A DNA stretch of 64,000 nucleotides from Scalesia atractyloides (taxonomy: Eukaryota > Streptophyta > Magnoliopsida > Asterales > Asteraceae), in assembly GCA_947069175.1 (NCBI GenBank), contig CAMTDV010000013.1, positions 59,526,610 to 59,590,609 of the forward strand. The letters run 5' to 3'. Shown here piece after piece: positions 1-10,680 of the stretch. The number at the start of each line of letters is the position of its first letter. Within the stretch, counting starts at the first letter, position 1. The position numbers and the translations under genes were made by a program. The notes below the pieces were generated by a model that made no database searches, had not been told where the DNA came from, and worked only from the letters and a program-made list of their open reading frames with translations.

Positions 1-29
1 CTCCGCAAGTGGAAATTGAGGGTGTGACA
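1..29 (+). repeat. 3' end of the 5' LTR
   Basis: Identical to 9128-9156; ends in TGTGACA two to three bases before the PBS, the usual LTR/PBS spacing. Confidence 0.9.
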
Positions 30-31
30 GA

Positions 32-45
32 TTGGTATCAGAGCC
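32..45 (+). other. primer binding site (initiator tRNA-Met)
   Basis: TTGGTATCAGAGCC directly follows the LTR end. TGGTATCAGAGC is the standard plant PBS complementary to the 3' end of initiator tRNA-Met, where minus-strand cDNA synthesis is primed. Confidence 0.92.
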
Positions 46-235
46 ACTAGCTATAGAGAACCAGGTTTGCATTAGAAGTAGACCTAAACTATAGCTGATA
101 TCACGACACTAGACTTAGTTTGGCACCGAATTATTATATCTTGTTATGCAATATGCTACAATCGTGTTTGGTAGGTTATACCTTCATAATAAGAAATGAA
201 AACAACTCGTAACTAACTACACGACCTAACAGGCA

Positions 236-863
236 ATGTCATCATCCTCATCTTCATCATCGTCCGACAGACTTACACCACCAAGGGCACCAGGAAAGGC
301 ACCAATGGTGGAACCCATACCACCTTATGGTGTAGAGACACGCTCAGCAGCAAGGAAAAGGCTCGCTCTGGGGAGAGGAGTCGTCGTTGCGCCCAACTAT
401 TGCTGTACCGGTTGAACCGGTTAATCCTGTAGAAATAGGAGTTGACATGCTTAGAATCCTGGTACATACACAACAAAAACAGTTAGAAAGAATGCAGGAA
501 ACCATCCTAGCACAAGGATGGATGATCCGACACCTTACAGGAAAGACCGACTCGCTCGAGGAAGAGCATCGTACGAGTAAGATAGCTCGTAACACCATAG
601 CCAGAGATCTGCGTGCTGAGCAGATAAGAGCTGACTGGCTTGAGGACAGAGTCCTGGAAAACAGTTGGAACATTCAGGAACTGCAAAATCAAGCACTTGA
701 ACCAGCACCTGCCCCTCCAGTGCCGGTAGAGGAGGATCCAGAAGAGGATCCAGAGGGGGATCCTGAAGAGGATCCGGAGGAGGACCCAGCTGAGGAAGCT
801 GGAAATGCCGCACAGGATGACGGCAACGACAGTGACTTGGGGAATGGAGACGTAGACGACTGA
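236..863 (+). pseudogene. leader ORF between PBS and gag, coiled-coil plus acidic repeats
   Basis: An ATG at 236 opens a serine-rich start (a run of eight Ser) and reads to about 380; the rest continues in the next frame to a stop at 861-863, so a one-base shift near 380-390 separates two halves. The second half (about 158 aa) is rich in E, Q, R and L in a pattern suiting a coiled coil, then has a proline stretch and four to five tandem copies of an E-D-P-E unit encoded by GAGGATCC-like repeats at about 730-790, and ends in an acidic tail. I recognise no catalytic motif. It is separate from gag (from about 1177) and lies where most Ty3 elements have untranslated leader. It could be an accessory protein of this lineage or a captured fragment; function unknown. 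Confidence 0.5.
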
Positions 864-1210
864 CACGTCTCGTTTATATTATTTGTTTTCCTTCAGTTTA
901 TTTATTTTCCCACTTGTGTTTAAACTTGAGACTTTATAGTGAATTCATATGTGTGATTTGCACTTTTGTAAGACGTTGAAATTTCAGTTAATCAAGTATT
1001 TCTTTTGACTATTTAACATATTGGGTTGACATAACTTAATAATTATTAAAGTACGAAGTAGGATAACTATATTGGATATATAGACTTATCGGGGTGTGCT
1101 TGTGTTGTGTTTCGAAGATCTAAATGGCGACTGGAAGACGTGGAAACCTTAACTTGACGCCGAAGAGCTAGCTGCCATGATTCAGGAGCATGTGAACGCA
1201 GCTTTAGCGG

Positions 1211-3454
1211 GTGTTCAGAACCAGCCGGCAGGTAACCATTATTAAATTTTCGCGTGAAAATCTAATAGTGAGGCTAGTAAAATTCCTTGCTGACTTCCTG
1301 TTCTCTGTCAGCAGGAGGGGCTTTAACCCCTATAAGATGTTCCTTGACGCAAAGCCAAGCAAATTCTCGGGGGCGGAAGGACCCATTGGACTGGTCCGCT
1401 GGATCGAAAAGTCGGAATCCGTTTTTGAAATGTGCAACTGCCTCGAGGCCAACAAGGTCAAATACGCCCCCTCAACACTGGAAGATGGGGCACTGACATG
1501 GTGGAATGCCCAAGTCCAAACACGTGGACTGTTAGCTGCAAATGCAATGGCATGGGCTGAGTTCAAGGCCCTGATTAAAGAGGAGTACTGTCCACGAGAC
1601 AGAGTGCAACAATTGGAACAAGCTCTATGGAACCACAAGATGGTGGGATCGGAAATTGAGGCTTACACCGCAAAACATCATGACTTGGTATTTATGTGTC
1701 CTGAATTGGCCAACACGGTGGAGAAAAGACTCGAGTTCTATCTCGGGGGTCTGGTTCCGGAAATTCAGGGTATGGTGATGTCTAGTAACCCTGTAACTGA
1801 ACATCAAGCAATCCGATTGGCTCACAAACTCACCGATAAAGCGGTGGAACAGAAGAAACTGCCAGCACGGGGTACCACTGAAGTTGCCCCAGATAACAAA
1901 AGAAAATTTGAAGACTCCACTGTTCGACAGTCTTCGTCATCACATCCGCAGCAAGGGAACCAGAAACGGTTCAATCATTACCACAGCCACCGGGGTCATC
2001 AAAATCATTCCGCCAACAACAACAACAACTACAACAACAATAACAACCAGAATGCAGGCGGCTATGTAGGTCGAAAGCCGCAGTGCAATCGCTGCAATTT
2101 TCACCATAACGGCCCTTGTGCCGGAAATCGTTGCCAACGATGTGGCAAGATGGGACATGCGGCAAAGGATTGTCGTGGGGAAATCATGTCCCGACAAAAT
2201 CAGAATCAGCCCCAGGGTCAGCAGCAGGGTATAAACCGGGGATGCTATCAGTGTGGTAGCACTGCTCATTTCAGAAGAGACTGCCCACAGTTGCGCAACA
2301 GCAACAATAATGGTGGAAACAACCACAACCACAACAACCACAACAATAATAACAACAACAATAATGGGAACGGTGGCATAGGAGGTGCCAAGGGTCGCGC
2401 ATTTACATTGGGCCGCGGAGAGGCCAGAAACGACACGAACGTGGTCACCGGTAAGTTTCCCCTTAATGAACATTTTGCTACTGTGCTTTTCGATACGGGT
2501 GCGGATAGGAGTTTTATATCTGAGTCTTTTAGGAAGAACCTAAATCTCACGCTTAAACCCTTAGAGACCCCTTATGTGATAGAATTAGCCAATGGTAAAT
2601 CGGTAGATGTGACCCAAATCGTATCCGGCTGTCAACTCAAACTCGCGGGCCACACTTTTACCATTGATCTGATGACAACTACCCTGGGTAGTTTTGACGT
2701 GGTAGTCGGAATGGACTGGCTATCCGACGTCCGGGCTGAAGTTCTCTGCTTCGAAAAGTCTATCCGTATTCCACTCACGAACGACGAAATCCTGACAGTA
2801 CAAGGCGATAAGGCAAGCGCCGTCACCAACATTATCTCATTTATGCAAGCACAGAAGTATCTTCGGAAAAAGAATTTCTTCGCTATACTCGCACTGATTT
2901 CCGAACAGCCTAAGGACGAGAAATGTATAGAAGACATCCCTGTCGTCCGTGATTTTTCCGATGTATTCCCAGAAGAACTACCTGTTCTTCCACCACATCG
3001 ACAATTGGAGTTTGAAATCGAATTGGCAAGCAATGCAACTCCTATCGCCAAGGCTCCATACCGCCTAGCTCCAGCCGAGCTGCAAGAGCTGTCTACCCAA
3101 CTTCAGGAACTTTTAGAAAAAGGATTTATCCGACCAAGCGTTCGCCATGGGGAGCTCCAGTCCTGTTTGTCAAGAAGAAGGACGGGACTTTCCGCATGTG
3201 CATCGACTATAGGGAACTCAACAAGGTTACAGTCAAGAACCGATACCCGTTACCTCGCATCGACGATCTTTTCGACCAACTTCAAGGGTGAAGCTACTAC
3301 TCCAAGATTGATTTACGGTCTGGTTACCACCAGCTACGCGTCAGGGAGGAGGATATCGCTAAGACGGCATTTCGCACTCGGTATGGCCACTACGAGTTTT
3401 TGGTCATGCCATTCGGTCTCACTAACGCACCTGCGGTGTTCATGGACCTCATGA
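1211..3454 (+). pseudogene. gag, aspartic protease and start of reverse transcriptase
   Basis: Gag-pol polyprotein, N-terminal part. The Retrotrans_gag-like core is at about 1370-1830 (LTWWNAQVQ motif). Two CCHC knuckles follow (CQRCGKMGHAAKDC and CYQCGSTAHFRRDC), separated by long Asn/His/Gln-rich runs from CAA/AAC repeats at 2010-2050 and 2310-2370. The protease active site FDTGA is at about 2489-2503. The RT start (EKGFIRPS) is reached at 3118-3141, where a one-base loss breaks the frame, so sequence to 3454 is out of frame. The natural start is unclear: ATGs at 1123 and 1174 are each in a different frame from the core, and a stretch at about 1231-1313 with GTAACC and TCAGCAG borders could be an intron, but the phase does not fit, so I do not call it. 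Gag coats RNA; the protease processes the polyprotein. Confidence 0.85.
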
Positions 3455-4254
3455 ACCGCGTGTGTAAACCATACCTCGACAAGTTTGTCATTGTGTTCAT
3501 CGATGACATACTCATCTACTCCAAAAGTGAAGAAGAGCATGCGGGACATCTACGATTACTGTTGGGATTACTCCAACAGGAAAAGCTATATGCCAAGCTT
3601 TCGAAGTGTGATTTCTGGATTCGAGAAGTTCAGTTTCTCGGGCACGTCGTGAATGAAAAGGGTATCCACGTAGACCCTACCAAGATTGAAGCCATCAAAA
3701 ACTGGGAAGCACCTAAGACACCGACGGAGATCCGCCAATTCTTAGGATTGGCTGGTTATTACAGACGCTTCATCGAGGGGTTTTCAAAGATTGCACAACC
3801 GCTTACTACCCTCACCCAGAAAGGCATCAAGTATGCTTGGGGTGAAAAACAAGAAGCAGCGTTTCAATTGCTGAAGCAGAAACTTTGCAGTGCACCCATT
3901 CTGTCCTTGCCGGAAGGGACAGATGACTTCGTAGTGTACTGTGATGCTTCCATTCAGGGATTGGGATGCGTACTCATGCAACGCGATAAGGTCATCGCGT
4001 ATGCGTCGCGACAGCTGAAGGTTCACGAGAAAAACTACACGACGCATGACCTGGAATTGGGAGCAGTAGTGTTTGCACTTAAGATTTGGAGACACTACCT
4101 CTATGGAACAAAGTGCACAATCTTTACTGACCACAAAAGCCTCCAGCACATCTTTGACCAGAAGGAGTTGAACATGCGACAGCGTCGCTGGGTCGAACTC
4201 TTGAACGATTATGAGTGTGCCATTCGGTATCACCGGGTAAAGCTAACGTGGTAG
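3141..4254 (+). pseudogene. reverse transcriptase and RNase H
   Basis: Continues pol after the one-base loss at about 3140. RT motifs are clear: FVKKKDGTFRMCIDYRELN at about 3166-3222, MPFGLTNAP near 3408, and the catalytic FIDD at about 3496-3507 (the YVDD equivalent). A TGA at about 3292 interrupts the frame before the SYYSKIDLRSGYHQL block, so only the part after it is open. The Ty3-type RNase H follows, with VYCDAS at about 3937 and a later DHKSL block near 4126. A second one-base loss at about 4233 ends the frame at 4254, just before the conserved stretch that leads to integrase. These enzymes copy genomic RNA to cDNA inside the particle. Confidence 0.9.
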
Positions 4255-5786
4255 CTGATGCCCTCAGTAGGAAGGAACACTTAAAACCTCGTCGCGTACG
4301 AGCACTACAACTCACTATTCATTCGGGGCTACCCGAACAAATACGCGACGCCCAGTTAGAAGCAGTTAAGGAGGAAAACATCAAAGCCGGATCAGTGGGA
4401 AAAATGGAACGTGATTGGGAAGTAAAGCCCAATGGAGCCCGGTATTTCATGAATCGCATATGGGTACCTCTCTACGGAAACCTCAAAGAGCTAGTCATGG
4501 ACGAAGCTCATAAATCTCGATACTCTATCCATCCGGGTTCGGATAAGATGTATCAAGACCTTAAAGTTGCGTATTGGTGGCCCAACATGAAAGCCGATAT
4601 AGCCACCTACGTGAGTAAATGTTTGACTTGTGCAAAAGTCAAGGTGGAGTATCAAAAGCCATCGGGGCTACTCCAACAACCTGAGATCCCAGTATGGAAG
4701 TGGGATCAGATCTCAATGGATTTCATCACTAAACTCCCGCGAACCTTGGGTGGTTGTGATACCATCTGGGTGATTGTGGATCGTTTAACGAAGTCCGCAC
4801 ACTTCCTAGCTATTAAAGAAACAGATAAGATGGAGAAGTTGACTCGCATCTACATTAAGGAAGTAGTTTCTCGGCACGGAGTGCCAACGTCCATCATCTC
4901 AGATAGAGATGCTCGTTTCACGTCAAACTTCTGGCAGTCACTCCAGAAAGCGTTGGGAACACGCTTGGATATGAGCACAGCTTATCACCCTCAGACTGAT
5001 GGTCAAAGTGAAAGGACCATACAAACCTTGGAAGACATGCTTAGAGCATGCGTAGTGGACTTCGGAAATAATTGGGAAATTCACCTGCCTCTAGTAGAAT
5101 TCTCATATAACAACAGCTATCACACGAGTATTTCGGCAGCACCGTTTGAGGCATTATACGGTCGTAAATGTAGATCACCGGTCTGCTGGGCAGAAGTCGG
5201 TGACAGTCAACTCACAGGCCCTGAGTTAATACTTGAGGCCACTGAAAAGATTGTACAAATCAGAATCCGCATGGCGGCGGCACGAGATCGACAGAAAAGC
5301 TACGCAGATCAACGACGCAAACCGCTCGAATTTCAAGTAGGCGACCGCGTCCTACTAAAGGTGTCACCCTGGAAGGGTGTAATCCGCTTTGGAAAACAAG
5401 GCAAACTTAACCCACGGTACGTAGGCCCGTTTGTAATCTTGAAACGAATCGGACCCGTAGCATACCAATTAGACCTTCCTGCCGAACTCAGTGGAGTTCA
5501 CAACGTATTTCACGTGTCAAATCTGAAGAAGTGTCTATCAGATGAAACTTTAGTTATTCCATTGGATGAGATCCAAGTGGATGAACAACTACACTTCGTG
5601 GAAAAGCCTATTGAGATCATGGATCGTGAGATCAAGACTCGAAGGCACAGCAAGATTCCAATCGTTAAAGTTCGTTGGGACTCTAAGCGTGGACCGGAGT
5701 TCACGCGGAAAAGAGAGGACCAAATGAAAAGCAAATACCCACACCTCTTCGCAACTGAGCAGCAAACTAACGATACCAGTAACTAA
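4215..5786 (+). pseudogene. integrase with chromodomain-like C-terminus
   Basis: The frame resumes at the end of RNase H (ADALSRKEH) and is open for 523 codons. The integrase N-terminal HHCC zinc-binding region is at about 4507-4640 (H, H, then CLTC). The DDE core is visible: MDFITKLP, later SDRDARFTS, then STAYHPQTDGQSERTIQT with the catalytic Glu downstream. A GPF/Y-type module (RYVGPFVIL) lies at about 5415-5445. The C-terminus from about 5600 (KIPIVKVRWDSKRGPEFT) resembles the degenerate chromodomain of Tekay/Del elements, thought to steer insertion to heterochromatin. The stop is at 5784-5786, followed at once by the PPT region. This segment is intact, but the polyprotein cannot be made because of the upstream breaks. 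Confidence 0.92.
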
Positions 5787-6047
5787 ATTTTCGGGACGAA
5801 AATTCTTCCAACAAGGGGATGATGTGACAACCTGGAAATTTCTCATACTTTCGTGTACTATTGTTGACTAAATTCTTGTGCATGGCACTTGGAAATCTTT
5901 GTGTATGACACTTGGAAATTTCTTGTAACGTTGCGTACCATTATAAACGAACTAACTCTTTGTGCGTGGCACTCTAAATATGTACGCTACATGCTAAACC
6001 GCGTTTACTCAATTTTCGGGACGAAAATTCTTTCAACATGGGGATAA
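5786..6047 (+). other. polypurine tract region, duplicated
   Basis: TTTTCGGGACGAAAATTCTT followed by a purine-rich AAGGGGATGA occurs at 5786-5822, and a near copy ending in a similar purine run at 6011-6047. Each is followed by TGTGA. The PPT primes plus-strand synthesis and normally abuts the 3' LTR. Two copies about 225 bp apart give two possible LTR starts (5823 or 6048). Confidence 0.7.
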
Positions 6048-6564
6048 TGTGATATCCCGGGTTTTTTCGGATAACTTACACGTGACATTTGTCGAATAAT
6101 ATATATGCTAAGTATTCAACGTGCATGAATTAAATACGTGTTGTGTGTTGTGTGAATTTTTAGTTATATATGTATGTATAATAAATATGCACACGAACCG
6201 AACCGCGACACAAACACAAAACCGAACTCTTTGTGAAACTAGGAAACCTGAAACCCAAGTCTTTGGCCGCGATATGTAGATCTCAAACCTTAAGCCATTC
6301 TCGGCCATATGCAACCCAAACCACAAACCTAAACCAAGAACAAGCCCAAACATGTTTCGGCCGTGAAGATCGAACCCAAACCGAAACCACCCTAGTACTT
6401 GGCCGCGAGATCACATCCAAACCAAACTAACTCAACCCAAGCCCCTCGGCCATAAACCCAAACCAACTCAAACTAATCGGCCACATGATCAACCCAAACT
6501 AACCCACCCTAGTCCCTCGGCCGCGAATCCAGGATCAAACCGTAACCTTTATCCTCTTTTGCAC

Positions 6565-6573
6565 CTATATAAA
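6565..6573 (+). promoter_or_regulatory. LTR Pol II TATA box
   Basis: CTATATAAA about 520 bp into the LTR, followed by a CA-rich stretch with ACACAAAACCCTAAAC typical of plant transcription starts. It would drive the genomic RNA in the 5' copy. Confidence 0.6.
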
Positions 6574-6904
6574 CAAACCCCATGCATGTTTCATTCACAT
6601 ACACAAAACCCTAAACATAAACTGCCGTCGGCAGCCTTACTCTCATCCCTCTTGATCGCGAACATCTTCTCTCCTTCAGCATCTCGATCTGATCAGCTTT
6701 GTTCAATTTCCCGGTCGCTAACAGCTGGTCCCTTTCAGCCTCGGTCGCAACAGCCTTCCTGTTCTTTTCTTCCGGTCGCAGCAGCAACCATCGCCATCTT
6801 CAGTTTCGGTTGCAAGCAATCTTTGATCACCGGATTCATTAGTTTAATCACGGTTCATTTACCTTATTATTAAAAGATTAGAAGTTATCTCTGATTTCAA
6901 GATC

Positions 6905-7045
6905 ATGTTTCGGATTATATGTATGCTTGAATGTTTAAGCTGTTTCGGATTATATGTATGCTTGAATGTTTAGTTGTTTCGGATTATATGTATGCTTGAA
7001 TGTTTAGTTGTCTCGGATTATATGTATGTTTGAATGGCTTGTTGT
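6905..7045 (+). repeat. tandem repeat of about 36 bp in LTR
   Basis: Four to five copies of a unit with the core TTTCGGATTATATGTATG, each followed by CTTGAATGTTTAG-like sequence; later copies are diverged. Confidence 0.85.
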
Positions 7046-8571
7046 TTCGGATATATGCGTTGCTGTTCTCAGATCGCATGACGGTATAATTTCGGATTGT
7101 TAATACAAGATTGAGAGATTGGAATGAGTTTGAAAGCTGAATACATATGGGCTGTGTTTTGTTTATAATTACTAGAAGTAAGAACTAGGGTATGCATGGA
7201 TGAGATATTGGTATTAATCTAGGATTAGAAATCGGTTTTAGATCGCCTAGATTAGTCGCATGAACGGGATTACACGAGTTTATGATAAAGATATGCTGAA
7301 ACAGGAAGCTGATTAAAAGTTACAGCCGACTTCATCTGGCTGTAACTTGGTCGTTAGTTGTCGAAAAACGGATTTTCTGATGTCTAGAACGTAGAGATTT
7401 GAATAAGGAATCTAATGGCGCTGGATTCATAATTTTCTGAAGTCGTTTGATATTTTTAAAGGCTAAATAAGTTCAGTAACTAAAACTGTGAAAATCCTGA
7501 AATTTTGCTAGTTGTTTGTCAAGCTAGATTTTAAAATCAATAGGGAGTTGAGTCATGATTTTTGTACAGCAACTAGGTATAGAAATTTCCGGGCAACTTC
7601 AACTGGAATTTTGTTAATCGGACGATCAGTGATTTTTAAATAAATTCTTCCGTGGACTGCAGTCAGAAAGCGGTAAATCTGACTGCAGCTTAATGAATTA
7701 ATATTTATGGTTAATTGGTAAAGATTTAGGACTTCGAAAAATTATGTAAATTTCTATGATATAAATGTCACCTACTGTAAAAATATGGGAATTTTTGGAA
7801 TGCTAGAACTATTTTATAAAAATCCTAGAAGACAGCTGAATAATTGAGTGTTAAGCAGAAAGTTGATAACTTGTGATTTTATGCATTAAAGTGTTGCATG
7901 GATTTGGAATATGTTCATGATAAGTTGTTTGATTACTATGATCACATGAGAATACTTGCATGCATGTTTGAGTGTTAGATATGTTGTTTGTGTGTATCAC
8001 TTTGTGAGTAAATTGCGTGTGGAAATTGTATTGGTGTGATTTCACACTGACGTGTAATTAATTGGTTTGTTAGGACGCAACTAGCGGTCCCATCTCTTAT
8101 AACATCTTTGCTACACTAACCGAGCAAATAAAGGTGAGTTCACGGCCCCTAACTTTATCCGGTTTTTAAACAACAGGGGGAGAAACATGTATACACTCTC
8201 AAACTCAAACTCTTTACGTTATACTCACATAACTATACGGTAACTAAGTTAATGTTAATGTAATGTTATGGGCACTAAGCAGCTTTATCACTTAAGTCCT
8301 CGACAATCTCCTCGAATCGTTAGTATTTGGGTTAAATAGCGGGGGAATTATAAGTAGTACTACTGGGTCTGACGAGCCCCATCCGAGCTAGTCGCGCTAG
8401 CCGACCGGGTATGGTCAACGGGTGTATAATTGGCCTAACATCGCCATGGTCATGTGATAGGCCTGGCAAAACGGAGGCACAACTGTCAGCTTCGATCGCG
8501 AACACTTAGTGACATGACTTTAGGCTAGCTACCTATATATGTTAACATTGAACTTAATTACGGATCAACTT

Positions 8572-8734
8572 AATATTTCGGGTTTGGAATATTGGAAACA
8601 TCAACTTATTATCCCGGGTTGGGGATAATGGAAACAACAACTTAATATTCCGGGTTTGGAATATTGGAAGCAACAACTTATTATTCCGGGATTGGAATAA
8701 TGGAACTGATATGTTATCCCGGGTTGGGGATAAC
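8572..8734 (+). repeat. 36-bp tandem array of five covarying palindromes
   Basis: Five 22-nt inverted repeats start at 8572, 8608, 8644, 8680 and 8713. Arms are AATATTTC/GGAATATT, ATTATCCC/GGGATAAT, AATATTCC/GGAATATT, ATTATTCC/GGAATAAT and GTTATCCC/GGGATAAC. The arms differ between units but stay complementary (one G-U in the first), with a shared GGGTT-like loop. Confidence 0.9.
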
Positions 8735-9156
8735 GGAGTAACAAACTGTAACGGAGTAAACAAACGAATTTATGAAAACCTGTGAACTCACTCATCTTTA
8801 ATGTTGACACTTGTTTCTTTACATGTTTCTCAGGACGCTAGGAGCTCTAGGTGCACGCACATGCATTGAACAAGACATCATTATCGAGTCTTATTTATAA
8901 TTATTGTTTTGGGATTTTTCATTTGTTTTGGCGTTTGTGTTGGCGCCCGCATCACTACTTACTTATGCTTCCGCTCAAACTTTAAAAACTAATGCTCTGC
9001 TAAATATTGGTAATTGATATAAAATCTACAAAGAACGATTTTGGAAAAACGTATAATCAAATCATGTATAGTCGTTCGATGTACTAGTGTTTCAGATTCT
9101 GGTTTGTTCACATGCCTCGTGGTAAAACTCCGCAAGTGGAAATTGAGGGTGTGACA

Positions 9157-10680
9157 GAGCGTCAAGTAACAGATTTACCTAAACATCACAAGAAATCGGT
9201 TAACATTTCTTATAGCAATTTATAAAGATTTCATTAGTCAATCACATATCACCTTCTTATTTGAATGATCACTTAATAAGATATAAATCGAATTCATTTC
9301 TTTGCATTCTTGTTATTATCCGGTTGACCCATTCAACATTAGTCAACACGGAAACATACTTTTACCTTCTTATACGTTAACAGGTTGACCCGTTCATCAC
9401 AAGTTAACGCGGAACCTTACTTTTACTTTCTCATTCCTTGTCCGGTTGACCCGTTCATCACAAGTCAACGCGGAACCTTACTTTTACTTTCTCATTCCTT
9501 GTCCGGTTGACTAGTACATCACAAGCCAACGCGGAACCTTACTTTTACTTTCTCATTCATTGTCTGGTTGACCCGTTCATCACAAGTCAACGCGGAACCT
9601 TACTCTTACTTTCTTAGTTCTTTGTCAATTCCTTATCAACATCTCTAATCGAAACAATAACAACTATAATCCTTCACAATGAGGTTGGATAATTCATTAC
9701 AACTAGGCTTAATATACAAACGAGAATGCAACATACAAGTAACGTACCTCGATCTTGCGAGCTTTGGGGATTCCGGTTGCTTGAACCTTCTTCCTTCACG
9801 CCTACATTTTTCAATCAACATGCTTAAATCTCATGTCTTATTTCATTCTTTCATTAACATTATTGAGTTAAAAAATATCATTTAACCAATTCTAGTCATT
9901 TAGCATCATGTTCACCTAGAATCTCAATTCAAGGCATTTTACCAAACACTTGGCGTGCGTACCACTAACAAGGCATAATGACAAGTTTTATATGCATATT
10001 TCCACTAGTTCATATCATGGATTATCAAATTAACTAGTTCATAAAATTTCTTCATTTAATACTAATCCTAATCAACAATTACATATATCATACATCAAAC
10101 ATCAATCTATAACATCTTAGTGAATCATTAGGTTTCATCAACATTCTTCTTCAAGTGGGTTTCATTCAAATCATCAAAACAATCAAAATTTAGACATAGT
10201 TCATCTTCTACATGTTGTTACTAAGTAGTATTCATGGTCAATTTCATCAAACAATCATGTTGTACAAACAACCCACTTAATCAATCCGCTAAAACGAAAA
10301 ATACAACTTACTTGATGATTAGAACACCTAGATGATCATCAATTTTGATTCATGCATAAGTTTGGGGCTCATTCTCCTTCTAATCAATGGATTCTTGTTG
10401 AGCAAGGGTTTCCCTTGCTTCTTCTTCTTTCTCAGTCGACTCACACACACACCAGATGTGTGTGTGTGTGTGTTTTTAATTTTTATTTATTATCTTTCTA
10501 ATGTATTCATTTTGGCCCCTATAGTTTGATGTTTATATTATTTTGGTCAAAATTATTCTTTAATTTAAAACTCTATTTACATTCTACTAAATCTTAATCT
10601 TAGTCTCATTAGGCAACACTTATGTTTGCGTATAACCTATCTTAACATATCATCATGCCTAGAAATTTTGGGATGTTACA
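9157..10680 (-). repeat. minus-strand gypsy-type LTR fragment hosting the Tekay-like insertion
   Basis: Ends at 10680 in GGGATGTTACA; on the minus strand this is TGTAACATCCCAAAATTTC, a typical plant Ty3/gypsy LTR start. Its left part must lie beyond position 1, because the 1-9156 element interrupts it. The interior is AT-rich and holds a 60-bp tandem repeat and a (CA)n/(TG)n inverted microsatellite at about 10442-10472. No coding region. Confidence 0.6.
9312..9612 (+). repeat. 60-bp tandem repeat, five copies
   Basis: Five copies of a unit with GGTTGACCCGTTCATCACAA and GTCAACGCGGAACCTTACTT, period about 60 bp, first and last more diverged. Adjacent copies touch without unique spacers, so this is a plain minisatellite. 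Confidence 0.9.

Larger units (their letters stand above)
1..9156 (+). mobile_element. Ty3/gypsy chromovirus (Tekay/Del-like), 5' truncated by window edge
   Basis: The first 29 bases repeat exactly at 9128-9156, so the window opens in the last bases of the 5' LTR and the element closes at the end of its 3' LTR. Order: LTR end, PBS for initiator tRNA-Met, an extra leader ORF, gag, protease, RT, RNase H, integrase with a C-terminal chromodomain-like tail, PPT, 3' LTR of about 3.1 kb. The order PR-RT-RH-INT marks Ty3/gypsy; the tail after the integrase core and the very long LTR fit Tekay/Del chromoviruses. The reading frame is broken at about 3140 and 4233 and by a stop near 3292, so this copy is not autonomous. 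It is inserted in another, minus-strand LTR (9157-10680). The TSD cannot be checked because the left flank is outside the window. Confidence 0.9.
6048..9156 (+). repeat. 3' LTR of the Tekay-like element
   Basis: Begins TGTGATATCCCGG after the second PPT and ends TGTGACA at 9156, matching the 5' LTR tail at 1-29. Length is about 3109 bp if the start is 6048, or 3334 bp if the first PPT is used. It contains a TATA box, a 36-bp tandem repeat at 6905-7045 and a 36-bp array of palindromes at 8572-8734. Short ORFs inside it (for example 6559-6873) look spurious. Confidence 0.85.

Noticed and set aside
1231..1313. Intron in gag with GT and AG borders
   Set aside because: Joining the borders does not restore the gag frame from either upstream ATG; possible only with a further indel.
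1940..2473. Minus-strand 177-aa ORF antisense to gag
   Set aside because: Shadow of the AAC/CAA-rich gag sequence; poly-Val content reflects the repeat.
6559..6873. ORF in the Tekay LTR as a gene
   Set aside because: Lies just after the TATA box in the LTR, with no domain and low-complexity Ser/Gln composition.
9312..9612. Regular 60-bp repeats resembling a CRISPR array
   Set aside because: Plant nuclear context, no unique spacers, whole unit repeated; a minisatellite.
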